A DNA stretch of 64,000 bases, from NCBI GenBank assembly GCA_002197995.1, contig NGZR01000001.1:3162001-3226000 (forward strand), in the 5' to 3' direction. A model generated the notes under the pieces. The model made no database searches. It saw nothing but the letters and a program-made list of their open reading frames with translations, and had not been told where the DNA came from. The position numbers were made by a program, and so were the translations under genes. Below, piece after piece: positions 44,939 to 55,893 of this stretch. Source of the stretch: Gaeumannomyces sp. JS-464 (Eukaryota > Ascomycota > Sordariomycetes > Magnaporthales > Magnaporthaceae). The first letter of the stretch is position 1; every line of letters begins with the position of its first letter.

Positions 44939-47878
44939 CTAGCGGTCACCTTCATCCTCATCGGTCATCTTCACCGTTGAGGGCCCGGAGGCGGTGGGGG
45001 TTGCTGGGCTCGGAAGCTGGAGGACACACTGGGCCCCTGGGCCGCCCCGGGGGCGCGGACTGGAGAGGGTGGAGCGGGGTCCCCGTCTGGGATCCGGAAT
45101 AGGTGCCGTGGCTGGACCCGGGCGGGGAGTACTGCGGGGGGGGAAAACACTGTAGCCCTGCTGAGCCGAACCGCCTGGGGACGTCTGCTGCACCTGCGCG
45201 TAGCTGGCTGCAGCAGCGCCGGCGCCCGCATCCGAGGCCCACGCCGGCTGCGCCGTAATAGGGGTTAGACCTGTTGCTGGCGACCGAGGCGGCGCGGCCG
45301 GGGCCGGGACCGCCGGTGCCGCGTTCGATGTCAAATGAGGCGCCGTTGCGTGTGATGGTCGGGGCGCGAGTCGGCGAAAGCAGAGGAGCGCTGCCATCCT
45401 CTCCGGTAGGAAGCGTCTGTCCCGCCTGTCTGCGACCGCCGCGCTGGCTTGCATGCTTCTGGAAGCCTTGCCCCAGGTGATCCCTGCGCTCGGAGGCTTC
45501 CTGCGAGTCGGGGTCGTCCTCTCGGTTGCCACCGAAGGCACCGCCCCTAGCACTCCTCCGTCGCGCACATTCAGCTCGTCAGCCGCAGCCTCTTCGCTAG
45601 GCGTGGGCACCATGCGCTTGGCCTCCTTGTCCTGATCGGCCTTGGCGCGTGCCGATATCGCAAACTTGTCATCAACAGTGACCGAGTAAGCCGGGTTGAG
45701 CGGGCCACCGAGAGGCTCGCCGCCGCCGCCGGGTCCGTAGATGGGGACGCGCTTGAGTGCCAGGGCGAGGGCGCAGATGAACTTCGAACGGCGGGCGCCG
45801 CGGACGGCATCGTTGTGCCAGTTGGACTTGTGCTTGATGATAACCTTAAGCGTCATCTTGTCCAAGTCGTTGACACTGCCAATGCTGATGGAGAAGTCCG
45901 GCATGAAGTCGCGCGAGTTGTCCGGGTGGCGCACAAACTTCTCCATCTCTTGGCGAAGAAGCTCAATATCCTCAAAGCTAGTGTCGAACGAGACGTTGAC
46001 ATCAATGACCTCCTTCATGGCCTTGCTGCGCGTCACATTCTCGATCCACAGGTTGTTGAGGACGATGTTTGGCACCTGGGGAGAGCGTGTTAGTGATGAG
46101 TTTCAATCAGAGAAGATTGGCACTAGCAGCTTACCTGGACAACCTCCATCTTGTCAATGCGAGTGAAGATGGTGTAAAGCAGCGAGATGCGCTCAACGAT
46201 GAGCTGTTGGCCGGTGATGTCAACGCGGTCGCCGACATCGTACGGGTGTTTGACGAAGAGGAAGATGCACGAGCCGAGAAACTCCTGCGTGGTGACGGCA
46301 AAGACGAAAGAGAGCGAGAGCAGGGCAGTGCCCGCAGTAGCCAGGCGCGTGATGAAGTCGCTCTGGAACCATGCCAGGAAAATGAAGATAACAATCAGTA
46401 AGACGACAAATAGAAGGATCTCGTCAAAGACACCAAGGGCCTGGCCAATGTCCTTCATGCTGTTGGCGATGGCCTTGCGCTCGACGCCGATCTCGACGAC
46501 CTTGAGTCTCATCTCCTCGAGGCTGATGTCGCCGTTCCCGTCCGCGTCGATAGCCTCAAAGGCCTCGTAAGCCTCTTGCTCGTGTGCAGAGCCCAGAACC
46601 TCAGAGATATCCTCCTGGCTTAGACTGTCATGGCCCTCGACCACGAATGACATCCAAATGCGCTTGGCCAGGGCCTCAGAAGTGTGTCGCTTTTCGAGGG
46701 CTTCAACCACGATGGAGTGAGCCGAGTTGGGGCTGAAAACTTGCTTTCCGGTGATCTCCGAAGCCACGTTGCCGAACACAGACGTGATCTTGTCGCCAAT
46801 TCGGCCGACGTTGGCGCCCACGTTGCCGATCAGGCGCATGGGGGTGGCGGTTCCGGTCCCATTCTGACCTTGGTGCCAGCGAGCAGTCTATCGATACTAT
46901 CGTTGATGATGTAGTCCTCCTCTTCGAACTCTGGGCAGTACATGGGGAAGAGGGTACGGGAGGCGTCGTAAAGCAGACCAAGCAGGTAAACGTCACGCTT
47001 GGAGTCCTTGATGCGATTAGCAAAGGACCGCTGGTGGTAGGAATACTGATGAGCTGCACAAGAGTCTTCTCGGCCAGGAAGACGCCAGCCGAGATGAAGC
47101 TAGCGCCGAGAATCTTGCGCATGACGTCGACCCATCCGATGCGATCCCAGTTGTTCTGATTGACAATGCGGAAAGTGAACGTGAGGTAGGAGGAGAGACC
47201 CAAAAGAAGAGTGAGAGCGGAATCTCAAGCGCGCGGATGACGGTAGCGTACTTGCGAGTGCCGGAGCTGACGACACCGCACAAGAACATGAAGACTCCAG
47301 GCAGCAGGTGGGCGACTATCTTGCCAACCCAGAGGGCCAGCCACGACATCAGAATCCACAGCATCAGCTCGAACAGGAAAGGTCCCTCGATGAACACTTC
47401 CAGGTTTTCGCGTTTGCTGGCGTCGGTTTGCCCGGGCTTCAATTCGCAGTTCGCCGATGGGGATTTTCTCCCTATTGCCGGTGAACACGAGTACCACGAC
47501 AGGGACAGCGAGTATCACTGCGACGGGGACGACGTAGACAAGGTACCGGGTGACGGAGGAGAAGCCGACGATTTTGTTGTAGATGCGGCCCATGGCGTTG
47601 AGGGCGACATCCTCGGAGCCACCGGTGCCCCTCCGACCCTGCTCAGCGAGGTCTTTCTTGATCCTGCGGCGGCCGGGTCCCCGACCTTCGTTGTCCCTAA
47701 AAAGGGAGCGCTTTTCGTCGGTGGCAGAACCCATGGCTGGCTTGCGGGCGCCGGTAGACGCGTTTGTCCGTATCTGGGTCAAGGGGATCTCGTTGTCGCC
47801 TTCCGAGGGCCTTCCGTGGTTGATGGGGATAAAGCCCATCTTGGTGGGATTTCGAGGTGAGATTGGCGCGGTGGCCAT
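44939..47878 (-). CDS. EF-hand-containing MscS-type mechanosensitive channel
   Basis: Two exons: 47878-46135, and 46075 down to about 44971 or 44939. After a basic N-terminus come several hydrophobic helices, including YLVYVVPVAVILAVPVVVLV and ELMLWILMSWLALWVGKIVA, then HLLPGVFMFLCGVVSSGTRK and ALEIPLSLFFWGLSSYLTFT. A canonical EF-hand loop (DADGNGDISLEE) follows, then the MscS pore and beta domain with FVKHPYDVGDRVDITG and ISLLYTIFTRIDKMEVVQVP. Fungal relatives (fission yeast Msy1/Msy2) are ER/plasma-membrane channels that relieve hypo-osmotic shock and gate Ca2+ responses. The frame breaks repeatedly: 47199-47201, ~47040, 46858-46860 and 45544-45547 each fit one lost base. Near 47430 there is one extra or two missing bases, or a 58-nt intron. 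The Ser/Pro/Gly-rich tail (~200 residues) stays ambiguous, with possible stops at 44971 and 44939. Confidence 0.85.
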
Positions 47879-50800
47879 TATTTGTGAGGGGACGTCGCGC
47901 GACGTCAGGAGGTGGCCTAGCAAGGTCTGAGACAGCGCCTCGCGTGGTGTTCCCCAGAGAATGCAACCGTCTGAGGTTTGCTGGGCCCGAGAATGGTGCG
48001 GTTGTCTTGCCTCAGCCGCAGGATGTTTCTTGCTCGAGGTGTGAATCTGGCCAATGTTTGAGAAGCGAATGGACTGGATCTCAGATCCCTTGTTGGCCAG
48101 AGCGCAGTAGACTAAAAAATGGACTAAAAAGAGAGAGACGGCCGACGGGAGACGGGGAGGTTGTAGAAAAGTAGCGCTGCAAAGAGACTAAGGGGCGCGG
48201 CTGCGGTGGGAATCCGGATGGGAACCCTAGTTCCTGGTCAACAGAGGGTTACCCGGAATGGCAAGACCTGGGTTTTTGGTGTCAGGAACAAACCCGCTGG
48301 ATGCCGCACAGCCTCGATACGAACTGGGGCGCGGTGAAGGAGCCAACCAACCTGGCGTCGTGACGTTTCAAGCGGTGGAGCCGAACAAAGGGTGCGGCGA
48401 GGGCGAACAAAGACGACGGCATAAAAGGGGGGAGAGGGATTATATCCAATGCTTTTCAACTTGGTGCGTCGCGTTGGGGACCTTAAGTTCTCACGCGGAT
48501 TCAAAAGAACGGACTGTGTGTAAAGTGAAGAAAGTCCCCGCGCACGCGCGAAGAGAAGCCAAAACAGGAGCAACGAGCGATGAGAGTCAGGGAAGCACAG
48601 CAACCCCCCCACGGTTCTTGTACAAACAGGAATGGGGGGGAAAAAACGAAGGAAAAAAAAAAGGCCATGACGAAGCCTCCCTCCTCCAATGTCGCCAGCA
48701 ATGTGGGGCCCGGGTTGGCCCATCTGGCCGGCTCCTCTCAGGGGCACGGAGGTGGGGGCAGCTCAGAGTCTGTGTGGATCAGCGACGTGCAGCTTATTGG
48801 CGGCAGCCAGCCACTTGGCAGCGTCCCAAACGAGCTAGGAAGGAGTAAGGGACCCTCGTTTCAAGGGCCCCGGAAGACGTGAAGCTTGGTGCGCGTTCTC
48901 GATTGGTCTTTTCGTGCAGCTCGACCGGCCGCCACCAGTCGTGCTAAATTTACCATTGGCCTTCCCCTGCGTCGTCGCCTGGCCCTTTACCGGGTTTCTG
49001 CCCACCTTTCCGTTGGCCATGCCGTTGTGCAGCCCATCAAGGCCCTGGAATCCAAGCTATGACATGACTCTTGTTGGTGTTGACTGCACTATCCGTTCGC
49101 TCTGAGCGTTCCTTTTCCGCCCCTTTGGATAATTTTTCACTCGCAATCCCGAAGACCATCATCTCCACCCGGACAACACGATTGCTCGGCCGGCCAGCTT
49201 CCAGGTCTCCCAAGGCACGCTTGACGAATGGGCCTGCGGGTCCAGGCTGAGTCAACAGGCTCTCGTATTGTGGAATTGCAAGTCTAGAAGCAATGCTTGG
49301 TAGGTGCGGATTGGGTGAGTACCAGGTACATAACACGGACGGCATGTAGGGCTGTTCGCACCCACGAACCGTATCGGCCCCAACATACCATGGGGTAGAT
49401 GGGATATTTGCCGTTCTTGCCGATGCCTGCACTCGGCCCCGGCCTGCCGTCCGATGCCCCTGAATGGCAGATAGGGGAAACACATGCACGATTTTCTTCT
49501 TCTCTTCTTTTTTTTATTTTATTTTTCTTTTCTCTTTTTTTTTTTTTTTTTTAATATAATTTTATGCTATTCATCGACTTGTCCCTAGGGGCATAAACAC
49601 CCATTGGGCGCCGTCTCCGGTGCGCGCTGTAGCGTGGGACAAATGTTCGGGGACCTGCATCTGGACCTTGCATCGTCCAACCTGCACATGCCTTTTGCAG
49701 CAGTCAGTTTTCCCGCTGGCGGACGGCCCAGCAGAAAGATGGGCTGCGTCAGAATCAGGGGAGTTACGTAGCCCCTTGTCTGCGTAAAGTGTTGGCCGGA
49801 AAGTGCCACAGAAACAGAAACATCTGGGCAGATGAAGCATCCAGCTGACAGAACAGGGTCAGCCCCCTTTTTTCGAGAAGGGCGCGGCATGCTTCCGGCG
49901 GTAGCGGCTTGCGAGAGTGCCAGGACCCTAGCGACTAAAGTGCCTCGCCAATTCGATGCCATAGCCATGGAGGATTGGCATCCAGTCTGGTTGTGGCGAA
50001 TCGTGTGCGCAAAATTCTAGTCTATCCAATTCTGGGATGCAGGTTTCTGCGGCATGCTTGGAGGCGTGAAAACACAAGAATTTGGCCCTCGCGAAACGAC
50101 TCCTTCGCGAGCATGTGCCTCCCACGCCTCCCTTTGCCACAGCTGAGGAGCGCCATCCATCGGTGAAAGTTTTGCGTAGCACAACGCAGACGGCCAACCG
50201 GCAAGGTCAAACAGGCCATACCTTTTAGAGCCCTGTGTCGCGAAGATCACCAGGATCCAAGCCGACACGACCCAGGGACACGCATGAGAGGGAGCGCCAG
50301 CAGCAGCCACCAACGTCAAGCTCGAGCCAAGGGGCGTCCATGCGGTGCCGGATTGCCAGCGTCCGACCAACGGCCGAGCCGGTACCGAGAGCTGTCGCAA
50401 AAGTTGCAATGTCGGTCGAATTTTGAAACCAACCTACGTGCTTTTTGCGGCCGCGTGTTTATTCGAAAGGAATTCCGTTTGCTTTTTTGTTCATGGCGCA
50501 CCCGAGCTGAATCCATGCCGCAAATCCTTTGAAGTGAAAAGTGAATGTTGCACTGGCAGAACTCAATTGAGGGACAGGAACCGGGAAAATGCGTGCTTAC
50601 ACCGCAGTATGGGACAAACACCCCGCTCACAGTGGAATAAAAGGAAATCTGCAAACCTGCTTAGTATACATCAGACCCCGAGGCGTTCTGAATGCAAGGC
50701 GACGAGGTGATTGTGATCCAAATGCGTGTCTGACAGGAATAGGTGGCTCAGCATTGTGTCATCGGTCGTGAGGCTTGATTTTAGGGGATTCTGGTCGCTC

Positions 50801-51050
50801 CTGAACTTTCTGGACTTGAGGCACACAGGTGGCTCGTGCGCGACTTCATCATTGAACCAGGTCGCCTCAATCAAATTGGGAGGCGCTTCAGCAAAAAGCA
50901 GAATGAAGGCGCGTTGGACAGTCCCAAGACAACGGTCCAAAACATTGGCGAGCAGGGCATCGGTAGCAAGACAAACAAACAGCTACTGAGCCAAACAGGA
51001 GAAAAAAAGATGACCATCGGCAGCACAAGTGTGCAAGCCCGCCGCCCAAG
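47879..51050. other. Divergent intergenic region MscS / GPI3
   Basis: 3.2 kb without a supportable gene. Contains a T-rich tract (49501-49552, longest run T18) and scattered short frames with no domain. The ~200 bp before 51051 should hold the GPI3 promoter. Confidence 0.55.
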
Positions 51051-52703
51051 ATGCGTCGCACGTACAACATCGCCATGGTCAGCGACTTCTTCTTCCCGCA
51101 GCCCGGCGGCGTCGAGAGCCACATCTACCAGCTCTCGACCAAGCTGATGGACCGCGGCCACAAGGTCATCATTATCACCCACAACTACGAGGGCCGCACC
51201 GGCATCCGCTATCTGACCAATGGCCTCAAGGTCTACCACGTGCCCTTCCTTGTCATCTACCGCTCCGCCACCTTCCCCACCGTCTTCTCCTTCTTCCCCA
51301 TGTTCCGCAATATCGTGCTCCGCGAGCGCATCGACATCGTCCATGGCCATGCTAGTCTCAGTAGCCTGTGCCACGAGGCCATCCTGCACGCCCGCACCAT
51401 GGGCCTCCGCACCGTCTTCACCGACCACTCCCTGTTTGGGTTTGCCGATCCCGCCAGCATCCTCACCAACAAGCTTCTCAAGTTCACTTTAAGTGATGTA
51501 GACCATGTTATCTGTGTCAGCCATACCTGGTGAGATAGCCCCTGTGCCACGTTCCTGGTGCTATGGACCGCCGATCCCATACGAAACTGGGCTGAATGGC
51601 TGACTGAACCCGATCCGGCTTACAGCAAAGAGAATACTGTGCTACGGGCCTCTCTGGACCCTTTGATGGTCTCAGTAATACCTAACGCGGTGGTTGCGGA
51701 GAACTTCAGACCGTTGAACCAGGCATCCGACGCGCCGCTTAGGCCCGTGCCGGGATCACCCACAAAAGGCACCGCTGGAACAGCGGCGGCATCGTCAGGC
51801 ACGGCTACGGGCAGCGGGCGGCAGACGAACCCGAGTCCCCCGGGGCCGCGGAACCCGCCCGGCCCCAATGATACCATCACCATCGTTGTCATCTCCAGGC
51901 TCTTCTACAACAAGGGCACTGACCTGCTGACGGCGGCGATCCCTCGCATCCTGGACAACCACCCCAACACGCGCTTCATCATCGCGGGTTCCGGGCCCAA
52001 ATCGATCGATCTGGAGCAGATGATTGAGCAGAACGTGCTGCAGGACCGCGTGGAGATGCTCGGCCCCGTCCGGCACGAGGATGTGCGTGACGTCATGGTG
52101 CGGGGGCACATCTATCTGCACCCTTCCTTGACCGAGGCCTTTGGCACGGTTATTGTCGAGGCGGCCAGCTGCGGCCTGTACGTGGTTTGCACGCAGGTCG
52201 GCGGCATCCCAGAGGTGCTGCCGAGCCACATGACGGTGTTTGCGCGCCCGGAGGAGGACGACCTGGTGGCGGCGACGGGGAGGGCCATCGCGGCGCTGCG
52301 GTCCGGGCGGGTCCGCACCGAGCGCTTCCACGAGCAGGTCCGGTCCATGTACTCGTGGACCAACGTCGCCATGCGCACCGAGCGCGTCTACGACGGCATC
52401 TCGGGCGCCATCTCGGACGCCGAGTTCTACGGCTACGACGGCGCCGCCGCGGCCGCGGGAGGCTGGAGCGCCACCAGGGGCCGGTCCGGCGTCCAGAGCT
52501 TCGCGCTCATCGACCGCCTCAAGCGGTACTACGGCTGCGGTATCTGGGCGGGGAAGCTGTTCTGTCTCTGCGTCGTGCTCGACTACCTGCTCTTTCTCTT
52601 CCTCGAGTTCTGGTATCCGCGCGAGAACATCGACATCTGCCCCGACTGGCCGCGCAAGAAACTCGAGGAGGCCGGTCATAAACAGGCGCGATCACAGAGC
52701 TAA
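51051..52703 (+). CDS. gpi3: GPI-GlcNAc transferase catalytic subunit (PIG-A/Gpi3)
   Basis: Two exons, 51051-51529 and 51626-52703 (donor GTGAGA, acceptor TTACAG), 518 residues. It transfers GlcNAc from UDP-GlcNAc to phosphatidylinositol on the cytosolic face of the ER, the first step of GPI-anchor synthesis, as catalytic subunit of the GPI-GnT complex. Seen: the N-terminal signature [50 protein letters not shown], the GT4 motif [19 protein letters not shown] (catalytic Glu pair of the EX7E type) and [11 protein letters not shown]-terminal hydrophobic anchor ([20 protein letters not shown]) ends the enzyme. A ~45-residue Gly/Ser/Pro/Thr insert near residues 200-240 is low complexity. The reading is continuous, with no frameshift. 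It is essential in fungi because cell-wall proteins need GPI anchors. Confidence 0.95.
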
Positions 52704-53568
52704 CTTCTGGGAGTAATCACACGAGACACTAGCTTGGGGATTCTCGCTACGGGGGTATCCCTTTTATATCGGAAGTCAACATGGGGGAGTTACAATAGGA
52801 GCATTGTCCACAACGGCTAGTGATCTCCTATCGGAACAGACTTCAAGGTATGCGATGGGAATCCCTACAGCGGTTAATATTGTATCACGGTTAGGTCTAC
52901 CTTGTATAATAGGAACTGCACCTAACGGTATACGGTTCGCAGTAAGGTCTTGGATAGAGTAGTCTTGCTGCGTAGCGATAGACGCTTAATTAGATGAGTA
53001 CCGGGTAATTCTATGCCTGATTCTTTTTCCATCTCTCAAATACTGGCTTCGACGAGAGACTCCCGCGGTGGCAGAGATTGGGTAGCACGACGCCCAAGTA
53101 AAAACCCGCAAGTCGATAACGCTCATTGGAACCCCCCTCGACTCATCCTGTAAGTCTACTTTCGCGTTCCTTGTACCCCTACTGTTATCTGTATTATTAA
53201 GGAGGAAAAAGGAAGAAGAAAGAAAAAAAACATCCCGGGCGGTATCAGCCATAAGTTTTTGCGTGTTTTATTTGGGGAGCGTGAGTAGATGGGCATTCTA
53301 TTTGGGTCAATTCAGCTCTTATCTTATCAAGGCGGGACCTTACTGCGGGCGGGCGGATGCCGACGACCTCGTCGCATCCCTCCCAAGCCCGTCACGGCAC
53401 CAGTCAACCTCGGTCGCGTGCCTCGACGAGCAGCGGCCGCCCGGTAGCCACGGAAGCTCGACAAAACCGAACCCAAGACACAAACCCTCGCCCAGAGCAG
53501 CCGCCAAACCACCAAAATGCCATGACGCCGCACCCAGCCCTCCACAACCCCTGCAGCAGACCATCACC
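52704..53568. other. Intergenic, no gene seen
   Basis: AT-richer than its neighbours (52720-53280), with no open frame of note. The last 300 bp are open in frame with DSC3 from 53263 but look like a 5' UTR (Pro/Ser/Arg-rich). Confidence 0.55.
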
Positions 53569-54696
53569 ATGAGCGGCGGGAGCGGCAGCAGCAGCTCGTC
53601 GCCCACCAAGGCTTCGGCGGCGCGCCTGCGACCGCCACTCCACCTCAACGGCCACGGCCACCACCACCGGCACCACGGCCGAAGCCCGCCGCCCTCGCCG
53701 CGCCTGCAGCCCCTGCCGCCGCCGCTGCTCCTGACCATCCGCTTCTCCACCAGCCTCCCCGACCTGCACCTCGACATCCCGCGCCCGTCCACCACCACCG
53801 TCGTCGCCCTCAAGCACCTGATCCGCTCGCGCCTCGAGGAGCCCACGTCGCAGCGCCGCTTGCGCTTCATCCACGCGGGGCGCATCCTGCCCGACCAGTC
53901 CGTCCTGTCCAGCGTCTTGCGCCAGCCGCCACCCACCGCCGCCCCGCCACCCCCCTTCCTGCCGCCGCCACCAAGCTCATCCTCCAAATCCCCCGCCGCC
54001 GATGCCGCGTCCGGCAAGGGCAAGGCCGTCGAGGGCGCCGCGCCCGCCCCGCCGCGCGTCTACGTCAACTGCTCCATCGGCGACCTCCTCACCGACGCCG
54101 AGCTGGCCGAGGAGGCCGCCGCCGCAATCGCCGCACCCCCGCCGCCGTCGCCATCGCCCCCTTCCCCGCTCTCCCAGTCGCCGTCCCCCTCCCCCAACCC
54201 CTTCCAACAGAGCAGCAGCGGTAGGGACGCGGACAGGGACAGGAACACACCGCGCGGCTTCGACCGCCTGCTGGCCGCCGGCTTCAGCGCCGCCGAGGTC
54301 AACCAGCTCCGCCTGCAGTTCCGCTCCATCCAGGCCTCGCGCCACACGCCCGACACGATGCCGTCTCCCGACACGCTGCGGTCCATGGAGGACGCGTGGA
54401 TGGACAACAACAACAACAGCTCCTCCCAGTCCGGCCTCGGCGCCTACGGCAGCGGCGGCGGCGGCGGCGACGGGGAGGGCGGCGGCGACGGCGGCGACGA
54501 GCTGGGCCTCAACGGCGTCGTCGACGTGCTGCTCCGGGGGATGCTGATCGGCTTCGTCTGGCCCCTCGGCAGCTTCGGCTGGCTCATCAGGGAGGAGGGG
54601 CTGTACAGCCGCAGGTGGAAGGTCTTTGTCAGCTTCGGGTTCGTGCTGAGCCTCACCATCGGCATGATACGTGCCATATCGGGGGAGAACAAGTGA
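53569..54696 (+). CDS. dsc3: Golgi DSC E3 ubiquitin ligase complex subunit 3
   Basis: Single exon, 375 residues. After a Ser/Gly/His/Pro-rich N-terminus there is a ubiquitin-like domain (~62-128: LLLTIRFSTSLPDLHLDIPR ... RRLRFIHAGRILPDQ). A Pro-rich linker follows, then the DUF2407-type conserved segment FDRLLAAGFSAAEVNQLRLQ and SPDTLRSMEDAWMDN. Two C-terminal membrane helices (RGMLIGFVWPLGSFGWL and VFVSFGFVLSLTIGMI) end it. In fungi the DSC complex ubiquitinates the SREBP precursor and orphan membrane proteins in the Golgi, controlling sterol and hypoxia responses. The start at 53569 (MSGGSGSSS) is preferred over the in-frame Met at 53263. The antisense strand carries a long chance frame because of the GC-rich codons. 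Confidence 0.88.
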   Translation: MSGGSGSSSSSPTKASAARLRPPLHLNGHGHHHRHHGRSPPPSPRLQPLPPPLLLTIRFSTSLPDLHLDIPRPSTTTVVALKHLIRSRLEEPTSQRRLRFIHAGRILPDQSVLSSVLRQPPPTAAPPPPFLPPPPSSSSKSPAADAASGKGKAVEGAAPAPPRVYVNCSIGDLLTDAELAEEAAAAIAAPPPPSPSPPSPLSQSPSPSPNPFQQSSSGRDADRDRNTPRGFDRLLAAGFSAAEVNQLRLQFRSIQASRHTPDTMPSPDTLRSMEDAWMDNNNNSSSQSGLGAYGSGGGGGDGEGGGDGGDELGLNGVVDVLLRGMLIGFVWPLGSFGWLIREEGLYSRRWKVFVSFGFVLSLTIGMIRAISGENK

Positions 54697-55893
54697 CGAC
54701 GGACCGATAAATGGGTTGACGACGACGAGGTGACATTGTTTTATTTTGGGCATTCTTTTCCTTTTTTCGCTGTCTGGCGTCTTGTTCCTCTCTGGCGTCC
54801 GGCGACTGGCATCATTAACCAACTGGCCCCTCCAAGACGTGGTGTGGCCCGATAGATACTAGGTAGATTGTTTTGTTTCTCCTGTCTTTGCTATGATGTT
54901 ACAGTTGATTCAAATGACACCTCTTTTAGTTGTTCAGTCCACTCGTGGCTATTGTCAGCCACAATCTCTGGTTCGTTGTGTTCACGCTCTTGTTCCCCGG
55001 GACTCACGCCACCCAAACTGTTTTGGCATGATTTTCTGGTGTTCCTCGACCGCTTGATCGCGTAGATTGGCACCAGTTTTGAGTCCAAAGACCCAAGGTT
55101 AGGGTGATGAGGCATTCGATAGCACCTAAAGCCATGGAGACTGGTACGTCTCGAAATTATTCACAGGCGTTGGATCTCGTTGTCCGGCGCACGCAACCGT
55201 AGGGTCCCGAAGGATCTCGGACCACGAAGACCCTCGGGATTCTCAGGATTTTAAAGAGCCCACAAGGCTCCGAGCAAGGAAATGGGCTTTTTGGTGATCT
55301 GGATCACGTATGTCTATACCTGTTCTCCTGCTCCCTCTCTGGCAGATAGATCCCCACGGCGGCTGAATAAAAATCTGCGGTTCCGACAACTACCCGAACC
55401 TATCCCAGGTTCCCTCAATTTCCTGTTTCCTTTCCTGTTGCGCTATCCTCCAGCTTGTACTACTTACGCGGACTGCAGGCTTTTGTTTGGGGAACGTGAT
55501 CCCTTCCCGATCATGCACAATCAAGAGACCGTTCCCCAGATCTACAGATTGATTCGACGTGAAGTTTCCCAGTAGTCGGGCCGCGGAGGTCGGGTCGATT
55601 CACCATCAGATGTCGATCGAGCTATGGGCAATACTCACAGAGCCGAGATGGACTACCACCCTGCTCTCCGGATACCAAATTCAATACTAAAAATGCATCG
55701 CTGTTTTCGGAATCGTGAAGGGAACTCATCGCCAGATGATTGGAAGATCGGAAATCCTGATAATATGCTTCCCTGCGCCATATGACCCAACAGGAAGGAA
55801 CAGAATTAAACGCTATGCATTACATTCTCCCACATTGTATACCCGCAAGAAGAATAACAAGCACAAGATGAAGAAGACTGGAGAGCCATGAGA
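54697..55893. other. Convergent intergenic region, no gene seen
   Basis: 1.2 kb between the DSC3 and MTR4 stops. Short frames only. Presumably the two 3' UTRs. Confidence 0.6.

Noticed and set aside
53977..54822. 281-codon minus-strand frame opposite DSC3
   Set aside because: Pure shadow of a GC-rich gene; no start context, domain or codon bias of its own.
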